The translations under genes and the position numbers were made by a program. 64,000 bases of DNA from Candidatus Planktophila sulfonica (GTDB lineage Bacteria; Actinomycetota; Actinomycetes; Nanopelagicales; Nanopelagicaceae). Positions 9,504-19,369 of this stretch are shown here, in pieces. Within the stretch, counting starts at the first letter, position 1; each line of letters opens with the position of its first letter. Location: assembly GCF_002288065.1 (NCBI RefSeq), contig NZ_CP016773.1, forward strand, positions 558,001 through 622,000. Direction: 5' to 3'. The notes under the pieces are model-generated. The model was not told the DNA's origin. It did no database searches and saw nothing but the letters and a program-made list of their open reading frames with translations.

Positions 9504-10167
9504 ACAACAACCAGGCAAAGATAACTTCACTCGCAATCTCGTTGTTGCAGTAGTTGTAGGCGTACTTCTCATCATGTTGGTACCAACACTTCTTTCGAAG
9601 CAGACAGATTCATCTGCAAAGACTCCAGCAAGCGTTTCAGCTGATCGCGGTTACGGAATCGTCTTCAATGACGAACTTACGGGTGTTCCGGTAATCGATA
9701 TCTATGAAGATTTCCAATGCCCGGTCTGTGCGCAATTTGAAGGCCTCCAGGGCGATTACATTGAATCCCTTATCGCTGATAAGAAGGCAACTGTTGTTTA
9801 TCACACCCTTTCATTCCTCGGACAAGAATCTGTGAACGCTGCAAATGCAGCAGCATGTTCAGCTGATGAAGGAAAGTTCTTGCAATACCACCGCGCTCTG
9901 TACTCAAATCAGCCAGCTGAAAATACCGGCGTCTGGTCAACCGATGTACTTGTAGTACTTGGTCAGGCCGCAGGCATCACATCGAAGAAGTTCTCATCAT
10001 GCGTTAATGACATGGCATACCAGGGCTGGGTATCAAATGCTGCAGCTGCCGGAGCCAAGGCAAATGTAAATTCAACTCCAACCGTCTTTATCAACGGTAA
10101 AGAGATTGATCGCAATGGCGAATACTTCAACGCCGATAAGTTCAAGGCAGCAGTCGAACGCGGATAA
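9496..10167 (+). CDS. Membrane-anchored DsbA-like thioredoxin-fold protein
   Basis: Protein of 223 residues with an N-terminal membrane anchor (about residues 14-34) and an extracytoplasmic thioredoxin fold. The active site is CPVC in YEDFQCPVCAQFE, and the cis-Pro loop is NSTPTVFINGKEI, as in DsbA_4-type proteins. It likely oxidises or isomerises disulfides in exported proteins. I chose ATG 9496 over the in-frame ATG 9445 because AGGAGAAGG at 9482-9490 is well placed for it and the protein then begins with a short cytoplasmic tail and the anchor. It lies between MauE and lgt. Confidence 0.88.
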   Translation: MTKQQPGKDNFTRNLVVAVVVGVLLIMLVPTLLSKQTDSSAKTPASVSADRGYGIVFNDELTGVPVIDIYEDFQCPVCAQFEGLQGDYIESLIADKKATVVYHTLSFLGQESVNAANAAACSADEGKFLQYHRALYSNQPAENTGVWSTDVLVVLGQAAGITSKKFSSCVNDMAYQGWVSNAAAAGAKANVNSTPTVFINGKEIDRNGEYFNADKFKAAVERG

Positions 10168-10169
10168 AT

Positions 10170-10976
10170 ATGAAGTACGCCTTCCCAACTCCGACAACGT
10201 CGGCAGTTGAGATTGGTCCGCTGACTGTTCACTTTTACGCACTCTGCATCATTGCGGCAATCGCCGTAGCAATTTGGGTCGCTGACAAACGCTTTACTTC
10301 TGCGCACTCGGGCGTCGAGGGCGTTGTCGGCGATATTGCTGTCATCGCTGTTCCTTCTGGAGTTATTGGTGGACGGCTCTATCACGTCCTTACATCTCCA
10401 GAAAATTACTTTGGAAGTAATGGATCAATCTCTAACGTCTTTAAAATCTGGGAAGGCGGTCTCGGAATTTGGGGCGCTATCGCACTCGGTGCAGGTGGTG
10501 CCTATCTGGCATATAGAAAGCGCGCTCAGCAGATTCAACTTCCACCATTTTCAGAGTTTGCTGGCGCACTGGCTCCAGGGTTACTGCTTGCACAAGCGAT
10601 TGGTCGTTGGGGCAATTGGTTTAATGGCGAACTCTTTGGACGCCCACTCACTGCGCCGTGGGCCCTCGAGATTCCTCAATATCTTCGCCCAGATGGTTTT
10701 AGAGAGTTCTCAACTTTTCATCCCACATTTCTCTACGAATCGATCTGGTGCGCTGTCCTTGCGATCGTCTTGATTTGTCTCACCCCTCGTCTTTCTGGGA
10801 GCTCCATCTTCGCTCTCTACTTCTGCGGATACAGTCTTGGGCGATTCTTCATCGAGGGACTTCGCATAGATGAAGCGCATGCCCTGGGTGGTCTTCGTCT
10901 CAATCAATATGTTGCCGCGCTGATTTTTGCTGCAGGGCTCGTTGCCTTCAGCCGAATTATGCGACGCACGAGGTAG
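10170..10976 (+). CDS. lgt: Prolipoprotein diacylglyceryl transferase
   Basis: Multi-pass membrane enzyme of 268 residues that adds diacylglycerol to the lipobox Cys of lipoproteins. The family signature GRWGNWFNGELFGRP is present near residue 146, with an early GGRLYHVL segment, HPTFLYES, and the C-terminal GRFFIEGLRIDEAH. It lies 2 bases after the DsbA-like gene. Its TAG stop overlaps the candidate -10 box of the next gene. Its presence shows that lipoprotein maturation exists, which makes the unlipidated livK product below stand out. Confidence 0.96.
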   Translation: MKYAFPTPTTSAVEIGPLTVHFYALCIIAAIAVAIWVADKRFTSAHSGVEGVVGDIAVIAVPSGVIGGRLYHVLTSPENYFGSNGSISNVFKIWEGGLGIWGAIALGAGGAYLAYRKRAQQIQLPPFSEFAGALAPGLLLAQAIGRWGNWFNGELFGRPLTAPWALEIPQYLRPDGFREFSTFHPTFLYESIWCAVLAIVLICLTPRLSGSSIFALYFCGYSLGRFFIEGLRIDEAHALGGLRLNQYVAALIFAAGLVAFSRIMRRTR

Positions 10977-10979
10977 GCT
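10974..10979 (+). promoter_or_regulatory. Candidate -10 box for leaderless VIT1-like mRNA
   Basis: TAGGCT, then 6 bases, then ATG 10986. Its first three bases are the lgt stop codon, the same arrangement as at trpC/trpB. No good ribosome binding site is present. Confidence 0.5.
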
Positions 10980-10985
10980 AGAAAT

Positions 10986-11696
10986 ATGGCGCTCGAAGAT
11001 GTCTATCAACGCAATCTCCACCACCGCACTCATCGTGCGGGTTGGTTGCGCGCCGCCGTTCTTGGCGCAAATGATGGGCTCGTCTCAACAGCAAGCTTGA
11101 TGATTGGCGTTGCTGCGGCGCGAAGCGAACAGAGTTTTCTAGTAACTGCAGGTGCTGCAGGAATTGCAGCAGGTGCGATGTCGATGGCTGTTGGAGAATA
11201 TGTCTCAGTACGTTCTCAAAATGATATTGAAGAATCAGATCGACTTCTTGAAATCGAACACCTTGCCATCGATCCTGAGGGTGAGTTTGAGGAACTCGTA
11301 CATATTTATATTGAACGCGGATTAACTCGCGAACTTGCAGTGCAAGTTGTCACCGAGATGCATAAGAAAGATCCACTTGAAGCACATTTGCGTGATGAGC
11401 TCGGCCAATTTCCCCACACCAAGGCACGTCCAGTTCAAGCAGCAGTTGCTTCGGCTTGCGCATTCACTGCAGGCGGGTTGGTTCCATTTGCCGGAGCATT
11501 TGCTCCGACTGCCGGCGCCGCGGCTTCGAGCATTATTGGGTTCACACTTGTTGGTTTACTTGCAACAGGCATCATCAGCGCCAAGACTGCTGGATCAAAG
11601 ATTCTCATCCCTACTTTGCGCGTGATGGCCGGTGGCTGCCTCGGTATGGCAATCACCGCTGGAATCGGCCAGCTCTTGCATGTGAGTGGCATCTAG
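10986..11696 (+). CDS. VIT1/CCC1-family transporter
   Basis: Membrane protein of 236 residues. The N-terminal HRAGWLRAAVLGANDGLVSTASLMIGV block and the MAVGEYVSVRSQNDIEE segment are typical of the VIT1/CCC1 family (Fe/Mn transport or related proteins). A central charged stretch (about 85-145) corresponds to the cytoplasmic metal-binding region, and three further hydrophobic helices follow. Substrate is not certain from sequence. The gene stands between lgt and gltB and probably has its own leaderless promoter. Confidence 0.85.
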   Translation: MALEDVYQRNLHHRTHRAGWLRAAVLGANDGLVSTASLMIGVAAARSEQSFLVTAGAAGIAAGAMSMAVGEYVSVRSQNDIEESDRLLEIEHLAIDPEGEFEELVHIYIERGLTRELAVQVVTEMHKKDPLEAHLRDELGQFPHTKARPVQAAVASACAFTAGGLVPFAGAFAPTAGAAASSIIGFTLVGLLATGIISAKTAGSKILIPTLRVMAGGCLGMAITAGIGQLLHVSGI

Positions 11697-11759
11697 CCCA
11701 CCCCCTTGCTACCCTTTCGCTACTGATTTACCGTTTCACCCACGCTTCACCGGGCCAAA

Positions 11760-11792
11760 GTTGTCCCTTTTGATTCACTAAAAAAGGACAAC
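11760..11792 (+). promoter_or_regulatory. Hairpin that includes the gltB ribosome binding site
   Basis: GTTGTCC (11760-11766) pairs with GGACAAC (11786-11792), and a T run next to it can add pairs with the A run at 11780-11785. The likely Shine-Dalgarno AAGGA (11784-11788) is in the 3' arm, 9 bases before ATG 11798. In RNA this could hide the gltB ribosome binding site. A regulatory role is inference only. Confidence 0.45.
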
Positions 11793-11797
11793 GGGTT

Positions 11798-14700
11798 ATG
11801 GCACTTTCATCGAACTATCCCGCAGCGCAAGGTCTCTACGATCCTGCAAACGAACACGATGCATGCGGCGTCGCGATGGTGGCTACCCTCAATAAAGTTG
11901 CAACGCACGAAATCGTAGAGAAGGCGCTCACCGCCCTTCGCAATCTCGAACACCGTGGTGCATCAGGAGCTGAACCTGATTCAGGTGACGGTGCAGGAAT
12001 CCTGATTCGCGTTCCCGATGCTTTCTATCGCGCAGAAACAAAGTTTGATTTACCAGCTGAAGGTTCATATGCCACCGGTATCGCATTTATTGCACAAGGT
12101 GCAGATGTCACAGCAGAAATAGCAAAGATTGCAGAAGAAGAAGGCCTCACCATTCTTGGTTGGCGCGAACTTCCGATTAACGCTTCTTCACTAGGAAAGA
12201 CTGCAGTTTCAGTGATGCCCCAGTTCGAGCAACTCTTTGTTGCTGGCAAAAACGGCGAATCCGGAATTGTTCTCGATCGCTTAGCTTTCGCTCTTCGTAA
12301 GCGCGCAGAACACGCTCTCGATCTCTACTTCCCATCACTTTCTTCTCAGACAATTGTCTACAAGGGAATGCTTACAACTGGTCAGCTGGAAGAGTTCTTC
12401 CCCGATCTCAGCGATGTGCGCGTTGTCTCTCCACTTGCACTCGTTCACTCACGCTTTTCAACAAATACCTTCCCTTCTTGGCCGCTGGCGCACCCTTACC
12501 GCTTTATTGCACACAACGGTGAAATCAATACCGTTAAGGGAAACCGTAACTGGATGCGCGCCCGCGAATCACTTCTTGAAAGCGATTTGATTGGTGGAGA
12601 TCTCAAGCGACTCTTCCCAATCGTTGAAATGTCAGGTTCGGACTCTGCTTCTTTCGATGAAGTTCTCGAGCTTCTCTATCTTGGTGGTCGTTCACTTCCA
12701 CATGCAGTTTTGATGATGATTCCAGAAGCGTGGGAGAACCATGCAACGATGTCTGCAAAGCGTCGCGAATTTTATGCATTCCATGCTTCCCTCATGGAGC
12801 CATGGGATGGTCCTGCATGTGTGACATTTACCGATGGACATCAAGTAGGTGCAGTTCTCGATCGCAACGGGCTTCGTCCGTCACGTTTCTGGGTAACCGA
12901 TGACGGTCTCGTAGTTCTTGCATCAGAAGTTGGTGTTTTGGATTTCCCTGCAGAAAAGATTGTCCGTAAGGGCCGTCTACAACCAGGCAAGATGTTCTTA
13001 GTTGATATCGAAGCAGGACGCATCATCGAAGATGATGAAATCAAGGATTCTCTTGCAGATGCTGCTCCATATGGCACATGGCTCAAAGATGGAATGATCA
13101 AGCTTTCCGATCTTCCATCACGCGAACACATTGTGTACCCACATAAATCGGTTATTCGTCGCCAAAAAGCATTCGGCTATACAGAAGAAGAAATCAAGAT
13201 CATCGTCACACCGATGGCAAAGGGTGGGGGAGAAGCACTTGGTTCTATGGGAACCGATACTCCAATTGCTGCGCTCTCTGCTAAGCCACGACTTCTCTTT
13301 GATTACTTCACACAGCTCTTTGCACAGGTTACAAACCCACCACTCGATGCAATCCGTGAAGAGTTGGTAACAAGCCTTGGCGGATCAATTGGTCCAGAGC
13401 ACAACTTGCTCGATCCAGGCCCAGAATCTTGCAAGCAGATCTCTCTTGCATTCCCAGTTATTGATAATGATGAACTTGCAAAAATTATTCACGTTAACGC
13501 AGATGATGACTATCCAGAGCTCGAGGCATATGTTGTTCGTGGCCTATTCCCAGTAACAGGAGATGGAAACACACTTCGTACTCGCCTTGAAGAAATCAAG
13601 CGCGAAGTTTCAGATGCAATTTCCAATGGCGCACGCGTCATTGTTCTCTCTGACCGCGATGGCGATGCAGAAGATTGCCCAATTCCATCACTCCTACTTA
13701 CAGCAGCAGTCCACCACCACCTCATCCGCGAGAAGACACGTACCAAGGTCGGTCTCGTTGTTGAAGCTGGCGATGTGCGCGAAGTTCATCATGTTGCTCT
13801 TCTTATTGGTTACGGCGCAGCAGCGGTAAACCCATATCTTGTTATGGAGACTGCAGAAGATCTCGTCAATCAAGGAATCATCACAGGCATTGCTCCTGAA
13901 AAGGCAGTTCGCAATGTCATCAAGGCGCTCGGTAAGGGTGTTCTTAAGGTGATGTCCAAGATGGGTATCTCAACTATCGCTTCTTACACAGGCGCGCAGG
14001 TATTTGAAGCGATCGGTCTCGCACAAGATGTTGTCGACGAATTCTTCGTTGGAACAACGTCACGACTTGGTGGCGTCGATCTCGATGTGATTGCAGAAGA
14101 GACCATTAAGCGCCACCACTTTGCATACCCTGTAGGCGGAGAAATTCCTGGCGCAAAGCGTCTTGCTGTAGGTGGCGAGTACCAGTGGCGTCGCGATGGC
14201 GAACCACACTTGTTCAACCCTGAAACTGTCTTTGCGCTTCAGCACTCAACTCGTAATAAGCGTTATGACATCTTCAAGCGCTACACAGATAAGGTCAATG
14301 ATCAGAGCAAAACGCTCATGACTCTACGCGGACTCTTCAAATTTAAAGATAGAGAACGCGCACCAATTTCTATCGATGAAGTCGAGCCAATCTCTGAAAT
14401 CGTAAAGCGCTTCTCAACTGGTGCGATGTCATACGGTTCTGTTTCACAAGAAGTTCACGAAACACTTGCCATCGCTATGAATCGTTTGGGCGCAAAGTCC
14501 AATACCGGCGAAGGTGGAGAAGATCCTGCTCGCTTTATTCCCATGGCAAATGGTGACTCTAAGAAGAGCGCAATCAAGCAGGTTGCATCTGGTCGTTTCG
14601 GTGTAACCAGTAATTACCTCATCAATGCAACAGATATTCAGATCAAGATCGCACAAGGAGCGAAGCCTGGCGAAGGCGGACAGCTTCCTGGCTACAAGGT

Positions 14701-16315
14701 CTATCCATGGGTAGCGAAAGCTCGTTACTCAACTCCGGGTGTGGGACTTATTTCTCCACCACCTCACCACGATATTTATTCGATTGAAGATCTTGCTCAA
14801 TTGATTCACGACCTTAAGAACGCAAATAAGGATGCACGTGTCCACGTCAAACTTGTTGCTGAAGTTGGCGTCGGAACAGTTGCAGCTGGTGTTTCAAAGG
14901 CGCATGCAGACGTTGTCTTGATTTCAGGTCACGATGGCGGAACTGGTGCATCACCTCTGACATCTCTTAAGCACGCTGGTGCTCCTTGGGAGCTCGGCCT
15001 TGCTGAGACGCAACAGACTCTTCTTCTCAACAACTTGCGTGATCGCATCGTTGTTCAGGCAGATGGCCAGCTCAAGACAGGTCGCGATGTTGTTATCGCA
15101 GCACTTCTTGGCGCTGAAGAATATGGATTTGCAACAGCTCCACTCGTTGTTTCAGGTTGCATCATGATGCGCGTCTGCCACTTAGATACATGTCCAGTCG
15201 GCGTCGCAACACAGAATCCAGAGCTTCGCAAAAAGTTCTCCGGAAAGCCTGAATTCGTTGAAACCTTCTTCGAATACATCGCAGAGGAAGTTCGCGAAAT
15301 CTTGGCTTCCCTTGGTTTCCGCACATTGCAAGAAGCAATCGGACATGTCGAATATCTCGATACTCGCGATGCCGTCGATCACTGGAAGGCGAGCGGTCTT
15401 GATCTCTCTCCACTTCTTGTTCGTCCAGATGTTGATTCACCACTACACAACACAACGAAGCAGGATCACGGTTTAGCTGCAGCGCTCGATAACCAGCTCA
15501 TCGAACTTTCGAAGGCAGCCCTTGAAAAGAAGGAAGCTGTTCGAATCGATCTTCCTGTCCGTAACGTGAACCGCACCGTCGGAACGATGTTGGGCGCCGA
15601 AGTTACTCGTCGCTATGGCGCCGAAGGACTTCCTGTCGGAACAATCGATGTCACTCTGCATGGTTCAGCGGGTCAATCACTCGGTGCATTCTTGCCACAA
15701 GGTGTATCAATCCGCCTCTACGGTGATTCAAATGACTATGTCGGCAAGGGCATCTCTGGTGGACGCGTTGTTGTTCGCCCAGATGAGAAGGCAACCTTTA
15801 AATCCGAGAAGAACGTCATCGCAGGAAACGTCATTGGCTATGGCGCAACATCAGGTGACATCTTCATCCGTGGTTTAGCTGGAGAACGTTTCTGTGTACG
15901 TAACTCAGGAGCCATTGCAGTCGTCGAAGGCGTGGGCGATCACGCACTCGAATACATGACTGGCGGAACTGTTGTCATCCTCGGACAGACTGGTCGCAAT
16001 ATTGCAGCAGGTATGTCCGGTGGTCGCGCATTTGTTCTCGATCTCAATACAGCAGTGGTTAACACCGAGATGGTTGATATCTTGGCTGTTCCTGCAGATC
16101 AACGCGAGAATCTCAAAGCAATCGTCTCTTCATTCCATGTTGAGACTGGTTCAGAAGTCGCAGCAGCGTTACTTTCTAACTGGGATACAGAAATCTCACG
16201 CTTCTCACTCATCATGCCTCGCGATTACGCAAAGGTACTTGCAGCAATTGAGCGTGCAACTAAAGAAGGTTTACCAGTCGATGAATACATCATGGAGGTA
16301 GCAGCAAATGGCTGA
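11798..16315 (+). CDS. gltB: Glutamate synthase, large (alpha) subunit
   Basis: Full-length GltB of 1505 residues: NAD(P)H-dependent transfer of the glutamine amide to 2-oxoglutarate. The N-terminal class II amidotransferase domain is made with a short propeptide; the mature N-terminal nucleophile should be C23 in HDACGVAMV. The central and FMN-binding synthase domains follow (about 480-1210), with the 3Fe-4S cluster motif C-x5-C-x4-C in [18 protein letters not shown]-terminal GXGXG beta-helix follows (about 1250-1480). It overlaps gltD by 8 bases. A hairpin may mask its ribosome binding site. Confidence 0.97.
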   Translation: MALSSNYPAAQGLYDPANEHDACGVAMVATLNKVATHEIVEKALTALRNLEHRGASGAEPDSGDGAGILIRVPDAFYRAETKFDLPAEGSYATGIAFIAQGADVTAEIAKIAEEEGLTILGWRELPINASSLGKTAVSVMPQFEQLFVAGKNGESGIVLDRLAFALRKRAEHALDLYFPSLSSQTIVYKGMLTTGQLEEFFPDLSDVRVVSPLALVHSRFSTNTFPSWPLAHPYRFIAHNGEINTVKGNRNWMRARESLLESDLIGGDLKRLFPIVEMSGSDSASFDEVLELLYLGGRSLPHAVLMMIPEAWENHATMSAKRREFYAFHASLMEPWDGPACVTFTDGHQVGAVLDRNGLRPSRFWVTDDGLVVLASEVGVLDFPAEKIVRKGRLQPGKMFLVDIEAGRIIEDDEIKDSLADAAPYGTWLKDGMIKLSDLPSREHIVYPHKSVIRRQKAFGYTEEEIKIIVTPMAKGGGEALGSMGTDTPIAALSAKPRLLFDYFTQLFAQVTNPPLDAIREELVTSLGGSIGPEHNLLDPGPESCKQISLAFPVIDNDELAKIIHVNADDDYPELEAYVVRGLFPVTGDGNTLRTRLEEIKREVSDAISNGARVIVLSDRDGDAEDCPIPSLLLTAAVHHHLIREKTRTKVGLVVEAGDVREVHHVALLIGYGAAAVNPYLVMETAEDLVNQGIITGIAPEKAVRNVIKALGKGVLKVMSKMGISTIASYTGAQVFEAIGLAQDVVDEFFVGTTSRLGGVDLDVIAEETIKRHHFAYPVGGEIPGAKRLAVGGEYQWRRDGEPHLFNPETVFALQHSTRNKRYDIFKRYTDKVNDQSKTLMTLRGLFKFKDRERAPISIDEVEPISEIVKRFSTGAMSYGSVSQEVHETLAIAMNRLGAKSNTGEGGEDPARFIPMANGDSKKSAIKQVASGRFGVTSNYLINATDIQIKIAQGAKPGEGGQLPGYKVYPWVAKARYSTPGVGLISPPPHHDIYSIEDLAQLIHDLKNANKDARVHVKLVAEVGVGTVAAGVSKAHADVVLISGHDGGTGASPLTSLKHAGAPWELGLAETQQTLLLNNLRDRIVVQADGQLKTGRDVVIAALLGAEEYGFATAPLVVSGCIMMRVCHLDTCPVGVATQNPELRKKFSGKPEFVETFFEYIAEEVREILASLGFRTLQEAIGHVEYLDTRDAVDHWKASGLDLSPLLVRPDVDSPLHNTTKQDHGLAAALDNQLIELSKAALEKKEAVRIDLPVRNVNRTVGTMLGAEVTRRYGAEGLPVGTIDVTLHGSAGQSLGAFLPQGVSIRLYGDSNDYVGKGISGGRVVVRPDEKATFKSEKNVIAGNVIGYGATSGDIFIRGLAGERFCVRNSGAIAVVEGVGDHALEYMTGGTVVILGQTGRNIAAGMSGGRAFVLDLNTAVVNTEMVDILAVPADQRENLKAIVSSFHVETGSEVAAALLSNWDTEISRFSLIMPRDYAKVLAAIERATKEGLPVDEYIMEVAANG

Positions 16316-17762
16316 TCCAAAGGGTTTTATGACCACACCTCGCGAGACTCCAAAGCGACGTCCCGTAGATATTCGTATTCAAGATTGGCGTGAAGTCTAC
16401 GAACCGCAATCTTTCGAGCACTTGCAGAAGCAAGCTGGTCGTTGCATGGATTGCGGCATTCCTTTCTGTCATAACGGTTGCCCGCTCGGTAACCTCATCC
16501 CAGAATGGAATGACCTCATCTATCGTGGAGATAAGAACGAGGCAATTGATCGTCTTCACGCAACAAATAACTTCCCAGAGTTCACAGGTCGCCTCTGTCC
16601 AGCTCCTTGCGAAACCGCATGTGTTGTTGGAATTAACCGCGATGCAGTCACCATTAAGCAGGTCGAACTTCGCACCATTGAAGAGGCATTCGATGCCAAC
16701 AATGTGAAGCCGCTTGCACCAGACCGTCTCTCTGGAAAGACAATCGCAGTCATTGGTTCAGGTCCTGCAGGACTTGCAGCAGCGCAACAACTCACACGCG
16801 CAGGTCACACAGTTGCCGTCTACGAGCGCGCTGAGAAAATCGGCGGACTTCTACGTTACGGAATTCCTGAATTTAAGATGGAGAAGCACATCGTTGACCG
16901 TCGCCTTGCTCAGATGGAGCAAGAAGGAACTCGCTTCCGCCCAGGCGTAAATGTCGGCGTTGAACTTACAGGTTCTGATCTTCGCTCTAAGTACGATGCA
17001 ATCGTTCTTGCTATGGGTGCAACCCAATGGCGCGATCTTCCGATTCCTGGCCGCGAAAATAAGGGCATCTATCAAGCGATGGAGTTCTTGCCATGGGGCA
17101 ATAAGCAGGCGCTCGGTGAAATCGAAGTACCACCGATTAACGTTGCAGGGAAGCACGTCATCATCTTGGGTGGTGGAGATACCGGAGCAGATTGTCTTGG
17201 TACATCTGTACGTCAAGGCGCAGCGAGCGTAACTCAACTTGAGATCATGCCTCGTCCAACTGAAGAGCGTCCATCTTCACAGCCATGGCCTACATACCCA
17301 ATGATTTATCGCGTCTCAAGCGCACATGAAGAACTCGATAACCGAATCTTCTCTGTGAGCACTCAAGAGTTTGTTGGCGATGGAAATGGAAATCTCAAAG
17401 CCCTCAAGATTGTTGAAACAAAGTTCGAAAACGGAAAGTTCGAGCCAGTTCCAGGAACTGAAAAAGAACTCCCAGCAGACTTCGTATTCCTCGCAATGGG
17501 ATTCACGGGTCCTGAAAAGTCAGCGCTTATCGATCAGCTCGAGGTTGAACTCGACGAACGTGGAAATATTCGTCGCGATGAAAACTTCCAGAGCAGCGAA
17601 GAAGGAATCTTCGTTGCAGGAGATGCCGGCCGTGGTCAATCTCTCATTGTGTGGGCAATTGCAGAAGGTCGCTCTGCGGCAGCTGCAGTGGACCGATATC
17701 TCGCAGGGGAGACTCAACTTCCTGCACCTATCGAGCCAACAACTCGCCAACTCATGGTCTAA
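16308..17762 (+). CDS. gltD: Glutamate synthase, small (beta) subunit
   Basis: FAD/NADPH oxidoreductase of 484 residues feeding electrons to GltB. The N-terminal part has Cys motifs for two 4Fe-4S clusters ([15 protein letters not shown] and [10 protein letters not shown]). Then come the FAD fold [13 protein letters not shown] (about 145), the NADPH fold [13 protein letters not shown] (about 285) and the C-terminal [17 protein letters not shown] segment. It begins inside the end of gltB (8-base overlap), so the two subunits are coupled. Confidence 0.97.
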   Translation: MADPKGFMTTPRETPKRRPVDIRIQDWREVYEPQSFEHLQKQAGRCMDCGIPFCHNGCPLGNLIPEWNDLIYRGDKNEAIDRLHATNNFPEFTGRLCPAPCETACVVGINRDAVTIKQVELRTIEEAFDANNVKPLAPDRLSGKTIAVIGSGPAGLAAAQQLTRAGHTVAVYERAEKIGGLLRYGIPEFKMEKHIVDRRLAQMEQEGTRFRPGVNVGVELTGSDLRSKYDAIVLAMGATQWRDLPIPGRENKGIYQAMEFLPWGNKQALGEIEVPPINVAGKHVIILGGGDTGADCLGTSVRQGAASVTQLEIMPRPTEERPSSQPWPTYPMIYRVSSAHEELDNRIFSVSTQEFVGDGNGNLKALKIVETKFENGKFEPVPGTEKELPADFVFLAMGFTGPEKSALIDQLEVELDERGNIRRDENFQSSEEGIFVAGDAGRGQSLIVWAIAEGRSAAAAVDRYLAGETQLPAPIEPTTRQLMV

Positions 17763-17787
17763 CTTCTAAGTAACTACTAAGCACAGA

Positions 17788-17793
17788 TAAGGT
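17788..17793 (+). promoter_or_regulatory. Candidate -10 box for leaderless pyk mRNA
   Basis: TAAGGT is followed by 6 bases and then ATG 17800. The AAGG inside it could instead be read as a weak ribosome binding site, so the leaderless reading is not the only one. Confidence 0.42.
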
Positions 17794-17799
17794 ACCGAC

Positions 17800-19239
17800 A
17801 TGCGCCGCGCCAAAATTGTTTGCACGATGGGTCCAGCAGTTGAATCTCCCGAGAAGGTTAAGGAGCTCATCGCCGCTGGCATGAATATGGCTCGACTCAA
17901 CCTTTCCCATGGTGGTTATGAAGAGCACCAGGCTCGCCTTGATCGCGTGCGCTCTGCAGCAAAAGAAGCTGGCAAAGCTGTGGCAATCCTCGTTGACCTA
18001 CAAGGACCAAAGATTCGTCTCGGTCGCTTTGCTGATGGTCCTCATGATCTTGCTCGTGGAGATATTTTCACAATTACTACTGATGAGATTTCAGGAACAA
18101 AAGAGCGCGTCGGAACTACGTACAAAGGTCTTCCCGGAGATTGCAAAGCAGGAGACCGCATTCTTATCGACGATGGAAAAGTTACCGTCGAAGTTATTGA
18201 AGTAAAGGGCAACGATGTTGTCACCAAGTGCATTCAGCCAGGAGCAGTAAGCAACAACAAGGGAATCAACCTTCCTGGTGTTGCCGTATCAGTTCCCGCA
18301 ATGTCTGAAAAAGATGAAGATGATCTTCGTTGGGGACTTCGCGCAGGCGCAGATTTCATCGCGCTCTCATTCGTTCGCGATGCGGCAGACGTTAAGGATG
18401 TTCACGCAATCATGGATGAAGTCGGTATTCGCGTTCCGGTCATCGCAAAGATTGAAAAGCCACAGGCAGTCGAAAACCTTGTAGAGATTGTTGCAGCATT
18501 CGACGGCATCATGGTTGCTCGCGGCGATCTCGGTGTTGAACTTCCTATCGAAGATGTCCCAATGGTCCAGAAGCGTTGCGTCGAGCTTGCTCGCGATGCT
18601 GCAAAGCCTGTCATCGTTGCAACCCAGATGCTTGATTCCATGATCACTAACTCTTCACCAACTCGCGCCGAAGCCACAGACTGTGCAAATGCTGTTCTTG
18701 ATGGCGCAGATGCACTCATGCTTTCAGGCGAAACTTCAGTCGGAGAATTCGCTATTCAGGCAGTTGAAACGATGGCTCGCATCATCGAGCGCACTGAAGA
18801 ACTCGGTCTCGATCGCATTCGCCCATTGATGAGTAATCCACGTACAAAGGGCGGCGCGATCACCAAAGCTGCAGCTGAAGTTGGACTGATTGTTGGAGCA
18901 AAGTTCCTTGTGACATTTACACAATCCGGTGACTCTGCGCGCCGTATCTCGCGCCTTCGTTCACCCATTCCAATCCTTGCAATTACTCCTGAAGAAGGCA
19001 CATATAACCGCCTTGCTCTCTCATGGGGCGTTGAACCGTTGGTAACTCCAATGGTCAAGCACACCGATGAGATGGTTCTTCAGGCAGACAAGATGCTTAT
19101 CGATGGTAAGCGCGCTGAAATCGGTGAATCCGTGATGATCGTTGCTGGTTCACCTCCAGGAATTCCTGGATCTACAAACGCTATGCGCGTACACACAGTA
19201 GGCGATGCCGTTAACGGCGTAGTCGCTGCGTATCGCTAG
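17800..19239 (+). CDS. pyk: Pyruvate kinase
   Basis: Pyruvate kinase of 479 residues, converting PEP and ADP to pyruvate and ATP. The N-terminal RRAKIVCTMGPA and NMARLNLSHG are family motifs. The barrel active site includes the signature VIAKIEKPQAVEN, with its catalytic Lys, followed by IMVARGDLGVELP. Domain B interrupts the barrel (about 70-165), and the C-terminal domain carries TQSGDSARRISRLR. It follows gltD after 37 bases and precedes the tRNA. Confidence 0.97.
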   Translation: MRRAKIVCTMGPAVESPEKVKELIAAGMNMARLNLSHGGYEEHQARLDRVRSAAKEAGKAVAILVDLQGPKIRLGRFADGPHDLARGDIFTITTDEISGTKERVGTTYKGLPGDCKAGDRILIDDGKVTVEVIEVKGNDVVTKCIQPGAVSNNKGINLPGVAVSVPAMSEKDEDDLRWGLRAGADFIALSFVRDAADVKDVHAIMDEVGIRVPVIAKIEKPQAVENLVEIVAAFDGIMVARGDLGVELPIEDVPMVQKRCVELARDAAKPVIVATQMLDSMITNSSPTRAEATDCANAVLDGADALMLSGETSVGEFAIQAVETMARIIERTEELGLDRIRPLMSNPRTKGGAITKAAAEVGLIVGAKFLVTFTQSGDSARRISRLRSPIPILAITPEEGTYNRLALSWGVEPLVTPMVKHTDEMVLQADKMLIDGKRAEIGESVMIVAGSPPGIPGSTNAMRVHTVGDAVNGVVAAYR

Positions 19240-19279
19240 TACACAGCCCAACTCGTTTCTCGTATCCGCTCTTCTCTAA

Positions 19280-19285
19280 TACGAT
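19280..19285 (+). promoter_or_regulatory. Candidate -10 box for the tRNA gene
   Basis: TACGAT lies 10 bases before the first tRNA base. TTCTCG at 19257-19262, 17 bases upstream, is a weak -35. This promoter may also supply the pdtaR mRNA. Confidence 0.4.
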
Positions 19286-19295
19286 AGGGGAGTAC

Positions 19296-19368
19296 GCCTC
19301 GGTACTCCAACGGTAGAGAGGGCAGTCTCAAACACTGCATAGTGTCGGTTCGAATCCGACTCGAGGCA
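19296..19368 (+). tRNA. tRNA with anticodon CAA (Leu codon UUG), class I shape
   Basis: A 73-base cloverleaf can be drawn by hand. The acceptor stem is GCCTCGG with TCGAGGC (one G-U pair) and discriminator A. The D arm is closed by CTC/GAG. The anticodon stem is GCAGT/ACTGC around loop CTCAAAC, giving anticodon CAA. The variable loop has only 5 bases (ATAGT). The T arm is GTCGG-TTCGAAT-CCGAC with perfect pairing. No 3' CCA is encoded. Bacterial tRNA-Leu normally has a long class II variable arm, so the short loop is unusual. Identity as leucine rests only on the anticodon. Confidence 0.8.
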
Positions 19369-19369
19369 C

